Positions 8,778-17,859 of a stretch of DNA of 64,000 bases are shown in pieces. The notes under the pieces are model-generated. The model had not been told where the DNA came from and searched no databases. It worked only from the letters and a program-made list of their open reading frames with translations. Position numbers and translations under genes: made by a program. Source of the stretch: Paenibacillus dendrobii (lineage in GTDB: Bacteria; Bacillota; Bacilli; Paenibacillales; Paenibacillaceae); assembly GCF_009807035.1 (NCBI RefSeq), contig NZ_WUBI01000003.1, forward strand, positions 431,564-495,563, in the 5' to 3' direction. Position 1 is the first letter of the stretch, and every line of letters begins with the position of its first letter.

Positions 8778-9695
8778 TTACGTTGTGCTCGGCGTTTCAG
8801 CCGCCGGAGATCCCGTCTTCCCCTTCAGGCTAGCCTCCCTGGAGATTCGGCACACCAGTCGCATCAGCTTGCGGTGCAGCGCCGGAAACAGGATGAAGAA
8901 AATATCCATGGTGCGGCGCATCGGCATCGGGCAGATGACAGCCTCGTTGCGGTGAATTTTGGCAAAAGCAATCTTTGCGAACTGCTCCGGGCTCATCGAC
9001 TTCTGCTTGCTCACCTGCTCGTTGATCTTCGCCTTGTCCATGCCGACGGCATCGGCGGCGGCATAAATCGGAGTATCCACGAAAGCCGGGCATAACGCAC
9101 TGACATGAACGCCGTATGCCTCGGCTTCATAATGCAGTGAGGTGGTTAGCCCGACAACGGCGTGCTTGGTGGTCGCATAAGCCGAAGTCATCGGCGCTGG
9201 TCCGAGTCCCGTAGCGGAGGACGTGTTCACGATATATCCGAAGCCCTGCCGTTTCATCAACGGATACACCGCGTGTGTTCCGTGAATCGCGCCCCACAGG
9301 TTGATGTTCACAATCTTATGCCAGAGTTCCAGCGACATGTCGCACAGCTCCCCGTACATGGCGATGCCAGCGTTGTTGAACATGTAATCGAGCCTTCCGT
9401 ATGTGCGGAATACCCGGTTCACTAGATCCTGAACGTCCTCGGCGCTGCTAACATCCAATTTTTCAAAATAGGCTTCGACCTGCCCGGCTTCATGGATTTG
9501 CCGAACCGTTTCTCTCCCGCCCTCTTCATTGATATCTGTTACGATAACGATCATGCCATGGGCCGCCGCCTCCTTGCAGAGCGCGCGTCCAATGCCTGAT
9601 GCTCCTCCCGTAATCATTGCTATTTTCCGATCGCTTACTTGAAGTGTCGTCTCTGCTGTCCAATCCGCTGTCGTCCGTTGATTTTCCATAGCCAT
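8778..9695 (-). CDS. Short-chain dehydrogenase/reductase (SDR)
   Basis: 305 residues from the ATG at 9695 (a second ATG at 9689 is nine bases from GGGGAG and may be the true start; the longer reading from 9797 would run through the operator region). Classical SDR motifs: TGGASGIG at 29-36 for NAD(P), NNAG at 107-110, Ser159/160 and YATTK with Tyr173 and Lys177. An acidic DxN after beta-2 (TDIN) suggests NAD preference. The last ~50 residues form a hydrophobic, basic tail (FFILFPALHRKLMRL) often seen in membrane-proximal SDRs acting on lipids or steroids. It lies downstream of a TetR gene and carries that regulator's operator upstream. Confidence 0.9.
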   Translation of the reverse strand: MAMENQRTTADWTAETTLQVSDRKIAMITGGASGIGRALCKEAAAHGMIVIVTDINEEGGRETVRQIHEAGQVEAYFEKLDVSSAEDVQDLVNRVFRTYGRLDYMFNNAGIAMYGELCDMSLELWHKIVNINLWGAIHGTHAVYPLMKRQGFGYIVNTSSATGLGPAPMTSAYATTKHAVVGLTTSLHYEAEAYGVHVSALCPAFVDTPIYAAADAVGMDKAKINEQVSKQKSMSPEQFAKIAFAKIHRNEAVICPMPMRRTMDIFFILFPALHRKLMRLVCRISREASLKGKTGSPAAETPSTT

Positions 9696-9760
9696 GTTCT
9701 CCCCTTCTGTTCGTGATCGAGTTGGTTGTACGTTAGTTATGTTGCGTGTAATTAGAACCT

Positions 9761-9778
9761 TTAGAACAATCGTTCTAA
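9761..9778. promoter_or_regulatory. TetR operator upstream of the SDR gene
   Basis: A palindrome TTAGAAC-AATC-GTTCTAA with perfect 7-base arms, and an extra direct half-site TTAGAAC at 9752-9758. A matching palindrome with the same GAAC-N4-GTTC core precedes the TetR gene at 10441-10458, so both are very probably bound by that repressor. Confidence 0.75.
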
Positions 9779-9810
9779 TGTGGCTGGCGAAAAGCACGCC
9801 GGATCAAGGA

Positions 9811-10401
9811 TTACCTTTTCCGGATGCCTCCCACAAATATGGTCACCGATTGCTGAAACAAACGCTGCAGCGGTTCCCCTTCCATCGTAAGCGTAAACTG
9901 GCACAGCGTACCCATCCAGCTGCCGAACAGGAGCGTCGTCTCCTCCACGTTCTCGATGTCGAATTCTCCGCTCGTCACCCCTTCGTGAAAGATGGCTGCA
10001 TAGGCTGCCATCGGTGTGACGGCCAGCCCCTGCAGCGCCTGCAGCGTCTCGGGCGACGTGTTCGGATTCATCGCAAGCTCCTGCCCGACCGGCAGCAATG
10101 GCGTCTTGTAGTTGTTCATGACAAAGTAGGCCATGCCGTACAACTTCTCCGTCGCCGTGCTGTATGATCCTGCAACCGCATTCCACCTATCGCCCCAATG
10201 CCGCATTGTTTCCAGCGATAGGTGCACAAAGAGCTTCTCTTTATTTTCGAAATGGTAATAGATATGCCCCTTGCTGAATCCCGTTTCCCGAGAAATGTCC
10301 GCGACCGACGTTCCGGCAAAGCCCTTCTTGGCGAACAGCTGCGCTGCCTTCTCAGCAATGATCTGGCGCGTTTCCTCGCTGTTGTAATGACGTTTATTCA
10401 A
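9811..10401 (-). CDS. TetR/AcrR family transcriptional repressor
   Basis: 196 residues. The N-terminal helix-turn-helix is clear: AEKAAQLFAKKGFAGTSV then ISRETGFSKGHIYYHFENKE, the TetR signature, at residues 14-55. The remaining ~140 residues are the helical ligand-binding and dimer domain and are not diagnostic of a ligand. The gene lies directly upstream of the SDR gene on the same strand. Near-identical GAAC-N4-GTTC palindromes precede both, so it likely represses itself and the SDR gene and is released by a hydrophobic ligand or the SDR substrate. The latter part is inference. Confidence 0.92.
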   Translation of the reverse strand: MNKRHYNSEETRQIIAEKAAQLFAKKGFAGTSVADISRETGFSKGHIYYHFENKEKLFVHLSLETMRHWGDRWNAVAGSYSTATEKLYGMAYFVMNNYKTPLLPVGQELAMNPNTSPETLQALQGLAVTPMAAYAAIFHEGVTSGEFDIENVEETTLLFGSWMGTLCQFTLTMEGEPLQRLFQQSVTIFVGGIRKR

Positions 10402-10440
10402 GCGAATACCTTCTAACTTTTTAAGCCTTGAAGCTCCTTA

Positions 10441-10491
10441 TTTGAACGATTGTTCTATTTTGAGTATATTTCAAATTTTATCCATTCGCAA
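10441..10491 (-). promoter_or_regulatory. Promoter and operator of the TetR gene
   Basis: On the minus strand TTGCGA (10491-10486), a 17-base spacer and TATACT (10468-10463), followed five bases later by the palindrome at 10458-10441 with core GAAC-AATC-GTTC. The operator covers the expected transcription start, fitting autorepression. Confidence 0.7.
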
Positions 10492-10538
10492 TCCAAAAGT
10501 GTTGCCATTCTGTGTCGCTTGACGCCATGATCTCATTC

Positions 10539-10564
10539 AAAAAAAGCCGGGCTCAGCCCGGCTT
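10539..10564 (-). terminator. Terminator of the first MATE exporter gene
   Basis: Arms AAGCCGGGCT and AGCCCGGCTT fold back almost without a loop and are followed by seven T on the minus strand. Confidence 0.9.
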
Positions 10565-10574
10565 CATCATCCAT

Positions 10575-12005
10575 TTACTGCACCAAACTCGTAATCTGTT
10601 TGTTTTTCCAAGAAAGCCAGTAATACGAATAGACTAGAATCATGCTTACGATAAATGCCGCCGGGTAACCCAGCCAGATACCTCGAATGCCAAGACTCGT
10701 ATGATAGGAGAGAAAGTAAGCTACAGGCACTTCAACGCACCAGATGGAAATGACGCTGAATATCATCGGCCACAGCACCACGCCGCTTGCACGCATCGTC
10801 GCCGCGATAATCTGCACATGACCGAAAATCAAATAGCTCCAAAGGGTAATAACCAAGAGCTGATGGGCGATATCCAGCGTCTGCGGGCTGGTAATAAACC
10901 AGGACAAAATATTTTTCGAAAAAATATAGATCGGAATCATTAACACGACTCCAATGATATAGTTCAAAACGATGCCCGCTCGAATGACTTCCTTCAAACG
11001 GCCGTTTTGCTTGGCTCCGATAGATTGTGCGGCGAGGACGGAAACCGTCATACCGAGGCTGATCGCCGGCATCTGAACGTAACTCACGACCTGATTCACC
11101 GATCCATACGCAGCGGTAGCGTTGGAGCCATACCGGTTCACGAACACTATGACCGCAATTTCGGACAGCGATACGAGAATCATGCTGACACTGGACGGGA
11201 TTCCGAGCCGGAGAAGCAGCTTCAGCATATCCTTGTTCATTCGCAAATGCCTGCGGACCGAAGCATCCAATCGAAGGGGGCTTTTTTTCCAATACATGTA
11301 CATCAGCAGCAGAACAAACGTAATTACGGTAGAGATCAGATTGGCATACGCCGCTCCGTAAATGCCGCATTCCGGCAGTCCCAGCCAACCGAAAATGAGA
11401 ACCGGAAGGAAAATCAGGTTCAAGACCGTGCTGACGATCAGCGAATAGAATGGCGTCTTGGAATCGCCCGTTCCCCGCATGAAAGTGGTATATACCATAT
11501 ATAGAAACATAATCGGCAAGCTCCAGAACATAATGCGCGCATAGTGCACCGTGACCTCCATAATATTGGCCGGTGTACCAACCATGCGCAGAATGTCCTC
11601 CGTGAAAATACCGCCCACGACAGCGAGCACGATGCCGAGCAGGAAGGTGAAGGTGAGCGTCGTCCCCACAATGGTTTTTAGCTTTTCCATATTTCCGGCC
11701 CCATACGCCTGGCCGATCAGAATGGCGCTGCCTGATCCGATTCCGATTACAAACGATACAAGCAGGAAAAAGAGAGGGAAAAAGGCGGATAACGCCGCGA
11801 GTGCATCCACTCCGATCCAGCGACCGACGACAATCGTGCCAGCGAGCTGGCCGACGGATTGCAGAATATTGCTCAGCAGCAGGGGAATCAAAAAGGCGAT
11901 CATCGCCCGGTAGACGCCGGGCTGGATTTGAGGAGTCATCTGAGGCTCCACCTCAGGCCTTCGGTTTTCCGCCGCATGGCCGGCGGTTTGCTGTGACGAG
12001 TTCAT
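10575..12005 (-). CDS. MATE family multidrug efflux transporter
   Basis: 476 residues with about twelve hydrophobic helices in two repeated halves, as in the NorM/MepA (MatE) family of Na+ or H+ coupled drug exporters. The N-terminal ~30 residues are polar and cytosolic. Typical features are the VVGRWIGVDALAALS motif in helix 2 and GIGSGSAILIGQAYGAGN in helix 3. It probably exports cationic or amphipathic compounds across the plasma membrane. It is monocistronic with its own terminator; the ~120 bases upstream are AT-rich and probably hold its promoter. A second, distinct MATE gene is at 44654-46063. Confidence 0.92.
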   Translation of the reverse strand: MNSSQQTAGHAAENRRPEVEPQMTPQIQPGVYRAMIAFLIPLLLSNILQSVGQLAGTIVVGRWIGVDALAALSAFFPLFFLLVSFVIGIGSGSAILIGQAYGAGNMEKLKTIVGTTLTFTFLLGIVLAVVGGIFTEDILRMVGTPANIMEVTVHYARIMFWSLPIMFLYMVYTTFMRGTGDSKTPFYSLIVSTVLNLIFLPVLIFGWLGLPECGIYGAAYANLISTVITFVLLLMYMYWKKSPLRLDASVRRHLRMNKDMLKLLLRLGIPSSVSMILVSLSEIAVIVFVNRYGSNATAAYGSVNQVVSYVQMPAISLGMTVSVLAAQSIGAKQNGRLKEVIRAGIVLNYIIGVVLMIPIYIFSKNILSWFITSPQTLDIAHQLLVITLWSYLIFGHVQIIAATMRASGVVLWPMIFSVISIWCVEVPVAYFLSYHTSLGIRGIWLGYPAAFIVSMILVYSYYWLSWKNKQITSLVQ

Positions 12006-12187
12006 GGTAACATCTCCTTTGATCTACTAAACGAAAGCGACGGAAAGAACAACGCACTTTGGGATCATCGCAGGGTCGGAGTAGGCGACACTATCCTTCG
12101 TTTCAATTTATATAGACAAAATACTTTTTGTTTGTTAATTACTTAGACATTATATTGTAACGTTTATAAAAATTCAATAGAAATGTG

Positions 12188-12225
12188 AAAAAGGCCCGAA
12201 AAGAGATGTCTCTTTTCGGACCTTT
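12188..12225 (-). terminator. Terminator of the FecR/NHL operon
   Basis: A 17-base stem (AAAGGTCCGAAAAGAGA pairing with TCTCTTTTCGGGCCTTT, minus strand) with a four-base loop and a T run, 40 bases beyond the stop at 12266. Confidence 0.9.
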
Positions 12226-12265
12226 CAGGATACGCATCAAATGGTCTGCCCCTATTGGGAGACCT

Positions 12266-14431
12266 TTACAGGGGCGCCTTGATGGAATAATGAAAGCGGA
12301 ATGGATCTTCCACTTCCGTTTTCTCCTCACTACCTTCTACTCCGTTAACCACATACCATTGTCCGGTGAGTTCATATTCCCCGAACGCTGCTCCTAGCCA
12401 CACTAGCTTATATCCTTCTTGCGTCTGCTCTTCATCATCCGCAGGATAATCCAAATTTAATGTTCCATCCGAATTTGTCTCGCTATTTCCCACTTGCCGC
12501 CCGTGGTAGAAGAGCTTGAAATGCTGTCCGGGTGCAGCCGCGATGCCGCCATCCTCATGCTTCCTGAGGCTTAACTGCAGACGCAGATTTGCCGGGTCAA
12601 CCCCCGTAGGGGGCTGCAGCAGCTGCTCTACATCACTTCCATCAATTCCGTTAATGAGGGGATAGCCGGATACGACGTTGAATGAGCGTGTATAAGTCCC
12701 CAGGGACTTCTCCGTCTCTCCCGTCTGAATGAGTTCCACGGTGATGCTGTATGTTGCCGGTTCCCCCCAAATTGTGCGCAGAGAAACGGGATTTTCGGAA
12801 AGTTCCTCAAGCGTAAACGGAGTTCCTCCTCCGGCATCGAGCGTGACACCGCGATTCAGGAAATTCCCCATGGATAAATAATCCTTATAACTATAGTAAT
12901 ACGCGATTCCGTCAAAGCTGACCTCCCGATCGGGTGTATACGTCACCTTTATTTTGATAGGCATCTTGGGATCGAGCTTTTCGGAACGGACTTTAAAATC
13001 AAGCAGGTGGTTCTCACCGATCAGCCTGTCTCCGGTTGGATTCTCCAGAAAGTCAAGATTGAACTCCGTTGGGTCCGTCGGTGGTTTAACCGGTGGATCG
13101 ACAGGAGGATCTACCGGGGGAGTTACCGGCGGATTCGTACTCGATACCGATCCTCCTGTGGAAGAACCAGATCCGGGGGAGGTCGGGGGCTGTGTACTTG
13201 CCGGTTTGGATGACCCCATCTGCTCCCGGTCCTGTTGACGCTGATCCTGATCCTTCTTGAACTGTTCTTTCTGGGCTTCCGACAGCTGCTTTTCGTAGTC
13301 TTCTTTAGCCTTACGTTCCTTTTCTTCCTGAGCTTTTTGATTCGCCTCTTCCAGCTTCTTCTTCATCTCATTGAGTTTCTCGAGCTCTTGCATCTTTTTA
13401 TTTAGCTCTTCCTGCTGCTGGCGTTTGATGAGCTCCTCTTGCTCTTTTCTTTTCCTCTCCGCCTCCTGCTGCTTTTTACTGGCTTCGTCGAGTGGATTTT
13501 TGGTAGGGTCCAATGTAGAGGTATGATTCAAATCTATCTGCTGATTAGGATTCGAAATTTTGCGGTTTGCTTCTTCGATGGCCTTCTCCACAGCCGATTG
13601 AGAGATTTTATTGTTGTCTAATGCCTGATTGACGATATCAGAAATGAGCGTATTCAGGTTTTTCTGTATCTTCTCTAATTCTTCCTGGTTTTGGATTTGT
13701 TCTAAGAATTCATTATTTTCATTTTGGATTTCCGCTAAATTATGAATGAAAGCCTCAATGATTTCCGGAGATGAATTCTCAATGAATTGCTGGATATCTA
13801 TCGCGGAAAAACCCGGGTTACCAGGCTCCGAACCGAAATCCGATACAAGCTGCTGACCAGGATACAGGAGCGTGGAAGAATCCCCGCCGCTGACCGTATT
13901 GCCTTGCGGAGATGCATTAACAGTTCCGGCCGCAACGAATATCGTGGATTGGCCGGTTACAGGATCGACGCCCACATAAAAATGCGTTCCTTTGACTTCG
14001 AGCCTCCGGTCTGAAGGACTCAGCTCGAAGGAATCCTGAGATTTCCTAAGATCATGCACATCCGCATAGGCCGTACCGCGCAGCAGCTGAAGCTTGGTCG
14101 CCGTGTGGCCATTGGCGGTATTCAGCAGCAAAACGTTCAGCTCGCTGTTATCTCCAAGCGTAATTTGATCCCCTGCATCCGGTATGGATAACGTCATGCC
14201 CCCGGTGCCGCTGATGATCCGGTCGCCCGCTCTAAGCTCCATGCCTTTGTATGCGTGGATTTGCTTCGCACCGCCATGACTGATATAAGCCGTGCCCTTG
14301 ATTTCGCTGATTACGATAGAGCGGTTGGCCGTATCCGCAGCGGATGCCGTACCTCCGACCGCCGCCGACAGCCCCAGCAGCAACGCTGCCATGGGGCCGG
14401 CAATTTTAAAGGTTAAACGATTGTTTTTCAT
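12266..14431 (-). CDS. Secreted FecR-domain protein with coiled coil and proline-rich linker
   Basis: 721 residues from the ATG at 14431, which has AGGAGG six bases upstream; longer readings would overlap the preceding gene and lack a signal peptide. Residues 1-32 are a signal peptide (AGPMAALLLGLSAA, cleavage near ASA-AD). A FecR domain spans about 40-175. Residues ~215-300 are helical, ~315-405 are a strongly charged E/K/Q coiled coil, 435-455 is a repeated PPVDP-type proline linker, and the C-terminal ~260 residues are beta-rich without a recognised family. FecR proteins usually regulate ECF sigma factors, but none is nearby and this protein is wholly exported, so a cell-wall or surface role is more likely. 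Second gene of a pair, 19 bases after the NHL gene. Confidence 0.82.
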   Translation of the reverse strand: MKNNRLTFKIAGPMAALLLGLSAAVGGTASAADTANRSIVISEIKGTAYISHGGAKQIHAYKGMELRAGDRIISGTGGMTLSIPDAGDQITLGDNSELNVLLLNTANGHTATKLQLLRGTAYADVHDLRKSQDSFELSPSDRRLEVKGTHFYVGVDPVTGQSTIFVAAGTVNASPQGNTVSGGDSSTLLYPGQQLVSDFGSEPGNPGFSAIDIQQFIENSSPEIIEAFIHNLAEIQNENNEFLEQIQNQEELEKIQKNLNTLISDIVNQALDNNKISQSAVEKAIEEANRKISNPNQQIDLNHTSTLDPTKNPLDEASKKQQEAERKRKEQEELIKRQQQEELNKKMQELEKLNEMKKKLEEANQKAQEEKERKAKEDYEKQLSEAQKEQFKKDQDQRQQDREQMGSSKPASTQPPTSPGSGSSTGGSVSSTNPPVTPPVDPPVDPPVKPPTDPTEFNLDFLENPTGDRLIGENHLLDFKVRSEKLDPKMPIKIKVTYTPDREVSFDGIAYYYSYKDYLSMGNFLNRGVTLDAGGGTPFTLEELSENPVSLRTIWGEPATYSITVELIQTGETEKSLGTYTRSFNVVSGYPLINGIDGSDVEQLLQPPTGVDPANLRLQLSLRKHEDGGIAAAPGQHFKLFYHGRQVGNSETNSDGTLNLDYPADDEEQTQEGYKLVWLGAAFGEYELTGQWYVVNGVEGSEEKTEVEDPFRFHYSIKAPL

Positions 14432-14450
14432 TCCGGTCCTCCTTTTCCGT

Positions 14451-15980
14451 TTACTTATCGCGAATGACAACGTCCTGCTGCTCCCGCAGCCACTGCACAT
14501 CCTTGCCAAGGCTCTCTGCCAACAGGCGCAGCGGGACATACAGCCGGTCTTCGCGAGTGTATATGTTTTCAGGCAGTTTGAATTGGACTTGCCGTCCATC
14601 CTGCTGCAATGCTACCGTGCTTTTCGAAACAGACATGACCGAAACACCCAATCCCCCTGCCGTATCACGAAGAGGCACCATGATCTGCCCCTGTTTCATC
14701 TCCGGCTGGATGGATAACCAGCTCGTTCCATATGCCGCAGCGATTGCCCGATCCGGACGTCCTGCTGGCAGCTGAATCAGCTCCCAGGTACGCGTCCCAT
14801 TGCCTGTGATCCATCCACCGGAACCGTCCGGATCGACGCTGACTCCTTCCGGATGATCCAGCGCTGCGCTTTTTTCCGTGCCGTCCCCTTTTCCCGTTTC
14901 GCCCTTAAGTGATCCAAGCAGCGTATATACCGTATTATTTTTTATGACACGTATAGCACCATTCTGGGAATCCGCCACATATAGCTGCTGCTGCCCCGAG
15001 GACCAGGCGATTCCCTTGGGAAAACTGAATTCGGCCTGCTGCGCCGAACCATCCCGATAACCGCCGTCAGCATACAGCGCTTTGGTGCTTTGCGTATACT
15101 CCGAATTCATTTTGCCGGCGACCGTCGAGACCTTGCCTGCGCCAAAATCGATATAACGGATGACCTGATTGCCGGAATCGCTGACATACAGATTCCCCTT
15201 GTCATCCAGCGCCAGGCCCGACGGTTCATTGAACAGGGCTTCCGCAATAGGACCATCCTTATAGCTCCCCGCAGCGGAGATAACTCCTGGATACACTTCT
15301 ACTGCCCGCTCGGAAACAGCGCTAAGCGTGCTGACTTCCCCGTCCGGATCCACTTTTCGAACGGCATGATTCATGGTATCCGCGACATAGATCGTGCCAT
15401 CCTTGGCTACCGCCACATCCTCCGGTGCATCAAACTGCGCCTCAGCGCCTTTGCCGTCCGCAAAGCCCAGTACTCCATTGCCCGCTACCGTCGTCACCTG
15501 CCCCTGCGTATCGATTTTGCGGATAGCATGATTGCCTGAATCGGCAACGTACACATTGCCTGCCTCATCAGCAGCGATGCCGACAGGCTTATCGAAAAAA
15601 GATTTATCGGCTGCTCCATCAAGGTAGGCGCCCAGCGGCCGGTCGGCTCCATCATACCCCAGCGGGAGCTCCAGCCCGGCGAATACGGATTTCATCCCGT
15701 CTTTGACTTTCCAGATGACATGATGGACCGCATCCGTCAGCAGCACGCTGCCATCGGGTCTCATCAAGGAACGCTCCGTGATCCGCCATTCATGGGGGAT
15801 CAAATCCAGTCCGCTGCCTGTTCCCGGTGCCGTCTGAAGATCCGGCAGCGTCTTAACCTCGGCCAAGAGACCCTCGGGGCGGCTTCCTTCTCCAAAAGCA
15901 AAGGCCGGCACGCTAAGCCCCATCATCAGCGCCATAAACAGCGGCAAGACTGCGGGCCAGGCTTTTTTATAACTTTGCAA
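14451..15980 (-). CDS. Secreted NHL-repeat protein with C-terminal stalk (copper amine oxidase-like) domain
   Basis: 509 residues. The start is TTG at 15980 with GGAGG seven bases before it. A signal peptide covers residues 1-29 (ending VPAFAFG). From about 115 to 390 there are five or six NHL beta-propeller blades, recognisable by repeats such as VYVADSGNHAIRKID and IYVADTMNHAVRKVD alternating with TVAG. The last ~100 residues (MVPLRDTAGGLGVSV to YVPLRLLAESLGKDV) are the stalk domain named copper_amine_oxidN in Pfam, common in Paenibacillus surface proteins. It has no catalytic signature and probably binds protein or glycan outside the cell. It is co-transcribed with the FecR-domain gene. 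Confidence 0.85.
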   Translation of the reverse strand: MQSYKKAWPAVLPLFMALMMGLSVPAFAFGEGSRPEGLLAEVKTLPDLQTAPGTGSGLDLIPHEWRITERSLMRPDGSVLLTDAVHHVIWKVKDGMKSVFAGLELPLGYDGADRPLGAYLDGAADKSFFDKPVGIAADEAGNVYVADSGNHAIRKIDTQGQVTTVAGNGVLGFADGKGAEAQFDAPEDVAVAKDGTIYVADTMNHAVRKVDPDGEVSTLSAVSERAVEVYPGVISAAGSYKDGPIAEALFNEPSGLALDDKGNLYVSDSGNQVIRYIDFGAGKVSTVAGKMNSEYTQSTKALYADGGYRDGSAQQAEFSFPKGIAWSSGQQQLYVADSQNGAIRVIKNNTVYTLLGSLKGETGKGDGTEKSAALDHPEGVSVDPDGSGGWITGNGTRTWELIQLPAGRPDRAIAAAYGTSWLSIQPEMKQGQIMVPLRDTAGGLGVSVMSVSKSTVALQQDGRQVQFKLPENIYTREDRLYVPLRLLAESLGKDVQWLREQQDVVIRDK

Positions 15981-16191
15981 GAATATTCCTCCGTTTCATC
16001 ACGTTTGATGTTTGTTGTTATACTGCAGCCAGTCGTTCTAACGTAAAATTTCATAAATGGCGGCATTTCGACATAAATAAATTTTAATACAAGGAGATCG
16101 GGATTATAAACCAACTAAAGTTTGTTTCTTCCGCCAACCGGGTCCAGAATGCTGCGTTTAACGACAAAAAACGATCGTTTCAGTTCATGAT

Positions 16192-16222
16192 AAAAAGCCC
16201 GCTTGGCTCCAAGCGGACTTTC
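16192..16222 (-). terminator. Terminator of the FAD-dependent oxidoreductase gene
   Basis: Stem GTCCGCTTGG / CCAAGCGGGC with a short loop followed by five T on the minus strand, 32 bases after the stop at 16254. Confidence 0.9.
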
Positions 16223-16253
16223 CGTTTATGATTCTTCATGTTATTTATATTGA

Positions 16254-17684
16254 TTAAAGCGAATCTATGATCCCGCGGGCAATCCAGACACCCGCTGCAC
16301 CCGCCTGCGCCAGCCCGCGCGTAATTCCCGCTCCGTCGCCGCCGCAGTAAAGTCCGCGGATTTCCGTCTCCAGCGTCTCCGACAGCTTCGGACGAGCCGA
16401 ATAGAATTTTGCCTCTACGCCATAAAACAATGTATGTTCCGAAGCAATTCCCGGCGTCACCTGATCCAGCGCCTGCATCATTTCAACCAGGCTCTTCATC
16501 GTGTTGTAAGGCAGCACCAGTCCCAGATCCCCCGGCACCGCCTCCTTCAGCGTCGGCTCCAAGAATCCCTCGCGGATGCGAGATTCCGTGGAACGTCTGC
16601 CGCGCAGGATATCCCCGTACTTCTGCACGATGATGCCGCCATTCGACAAGTCATTGGCTCTTTTGCATATTTCGCGCGCATATTCATTCGGTTTGTCGAA
16701 GGGCTCCGTGAACTTATGCGACACCAGCAGGGCAAAGTTCGTATTGGAGGAGCCCAGCGCCGGGTCCTTGAAGGAGTGGCCGTTGGCCGCCATCGCGCCG
16801 GTATGGTTCTCCACCACGACATGACCGGATGGATTGCTGCAAAAGGTTCTAACCCGCGTTCCCACCGACGTGTTGAAAATAAACTTTCCTTCGTATAGAT
16901 GCTCGTTGATTTCACGCATGACCACATCCGACGTTTCCACCCGAACGCCCACATCCACCTGGTTGTTATACATTTTCAGGCGGCGCTTCTTGAGAATCGA
17001 GGTGAGCCAGCCGGAACCGTCCCTTCCCGGCGCGATCATCACGCGGTCCGCTTCGTAGGTCTCCCCGTTCTTCAGGACAATGCCGTGAACCGTATGCGTG
17101 CTGCCGTCTTTGGTCGTGATCATATCTTCGACTTCGGCCTTAAACATCATATCGATGCGCGTTTTCAAATATTCATAGATGGATTTCAGGATCTCCAGAT
17201 TCTGCTCTGTTCCAAGATGCCGCACTTGTGCCCGCAACAGCTTCAGTCCGGCAGCATAACCGCGCTGCTCTATATTGCGGATGACATCCGTTGTCGGGTC
17301 GGTAATGTTTGTTGTTGCCCCATGCTCCAAATTTAGCGCATCCACATAACGGATGAGGTCGATAACCATAGATGGCGATAAATAATCCGTCAGCCAACCG
17401 CCGAATTCGGTCGTAATGTTGAATTTGCCGTCACTGTATGCACCTGCACCGCCAAAACCGGCCGTAATCGAGCATGCGGGCATGCACCCGGCAAACTCCT
17501 TCCGGCCTCCTGCAGGCGGACACAACTTGATTTTGTCCTCCAATATCGGACAACTGCGGCGGTAAATATCATGCCCTTTGTCCACCAGCAGCACTTTGAG
17601 ATGAGGTGCCTTCAGCGCAAATTCATAACAGGCGAAAATGCCGGCCGGACCGGCTCCAACGACAATGACATCATATTTGTTCAT
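16254..17684 (-). CDS. FAD-dependent dehydrogenase (COG2509-like), riboswitch controlled
   Basis: 476 residues from the ATG at 17684, which has AGGAGG seven bases upstream. The N-terminus is a dinucleotide-binding fold (VIVVGAGPAGIFACYE). A cysteine-rich stretch follows (SCPILEDKIKLCPP and FAGCMPACS), then GFGGAGAYSDGK. Near the C-terminus GLYCGGDGAGITRGLAQAGAAG closes the FAD site. The family is uncharacterised; related enzymes have BaiN/HI0933-like or GidA-like folds. It is a single-gene unit with a promoter, a purine riboswitch and a terminator upstream, which suggests a role connected with purine or flavin metabolism. The substrate is unknown. Confidence 0.85.
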   Translation of the reverse strand: MNKYDVIVVGAGPAGIFACYEFALKAPHLKVLLVDKGHDIYRRSCPILEDKIKLCPPAGGRKEFAGCMPACSITAGFGGAGAYSDGKFNITTEFGGWLTDYLSPSMVIDLIRYVDALNLEHGATTNITDPTTDVIRNIEQRGYAAGLKLLRAQVRHLGTEQNLEILKSIYEYLKTRIDMMFKAEVEDMITTKDGSTHTVHGIVLKNGETYEADRVMIAPGRDGSGWLTSILKKRRLKMYNNQVDVGVRVETSDVVMREINEHLYEGKFIFNTSVGTRVRTFCSNPSGHVVVENHTGAMAANGHSFKDPALGSSNTNFALLVSHKFTEPFDKPNEYAREICKRANDLSNGGIIVQKYGDILRGRRSTESRIREGFLEPTLKEAVPGDLGLVLPYNTMKSLVEMMQALDQVTPGIASEHTLFYGVEAKFYSARPKLSETLETEIRGLYCGGDGAGITRGLAQAGAAGVWIARGIIDSL

Positions 17685-17717
17685 CGTGACCCTCCTGAAA
17701 AATTGAGTAGTTTGCAC

Positions 17718-17777
17718 AAAAAAATCCCTGACCCGTAGAATAGGTATGCCAAAAGCAGCCTATTCGTAGCCAGAGAT
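17718..17777 (-). terminator. Riboswitch expression platform: terminator overlapping the aptamer
   Basis: On the minus strand the segment AUCUCUGGC (17777-17769, 3' side of aptamer P3 and the junction) can pair over nine consecutive positions with GGUCAGGGAU just before a run of seven T, enclosing the inner hairpin GAAUAGG...CCUAUUC. Its 5' arm uses the 3' strands of aptamer helices P3 and P1, so aptamer and terminator are mutually exclusive. Confidence 0.75.
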
Positions 17778-17828
17778 TTACGGTCTCTTGTAGAAACCCT
17801 CAAACCATATCAATGAGGATATACGAAC
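17762..17828 (-). ncRNA. Purine riboswitch aptamer, guanine/hypoxanthine type by its junction C
   Basis: Read on the minus strand: P1 GUUCGUA pairs with UACGAAU; P2 CCUCA/UGAGG encloses a loop with GAUAUGG; J2/3 is GUUUCUAC; P3 AGAGA/UCUCU encloses CCGUAAA; J3/1 is GGCUAC. These are the conserved purine-riboswitch elements, including the two kissing loops. The third base of J3/1, equivalent to position 74 of the xpt aptamer, is C, which specifies guanine or hypoxanthine (adenine aptamers have U). It lies between a good promoter and the FAD oxidoreductase gene. Confidence 0.93.
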
Positions 17829-17859
17829 AATGATCTTTATATGACTAACAACACAGGTA

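Noticed and set aside
12266..14599. A longer start (14599) for the FecR protein
   Set aside because: It would overlap the end of the NHL gene and put 56 residues before the signal peptide; the ATG at 14431 has an ideal AGGAGG.
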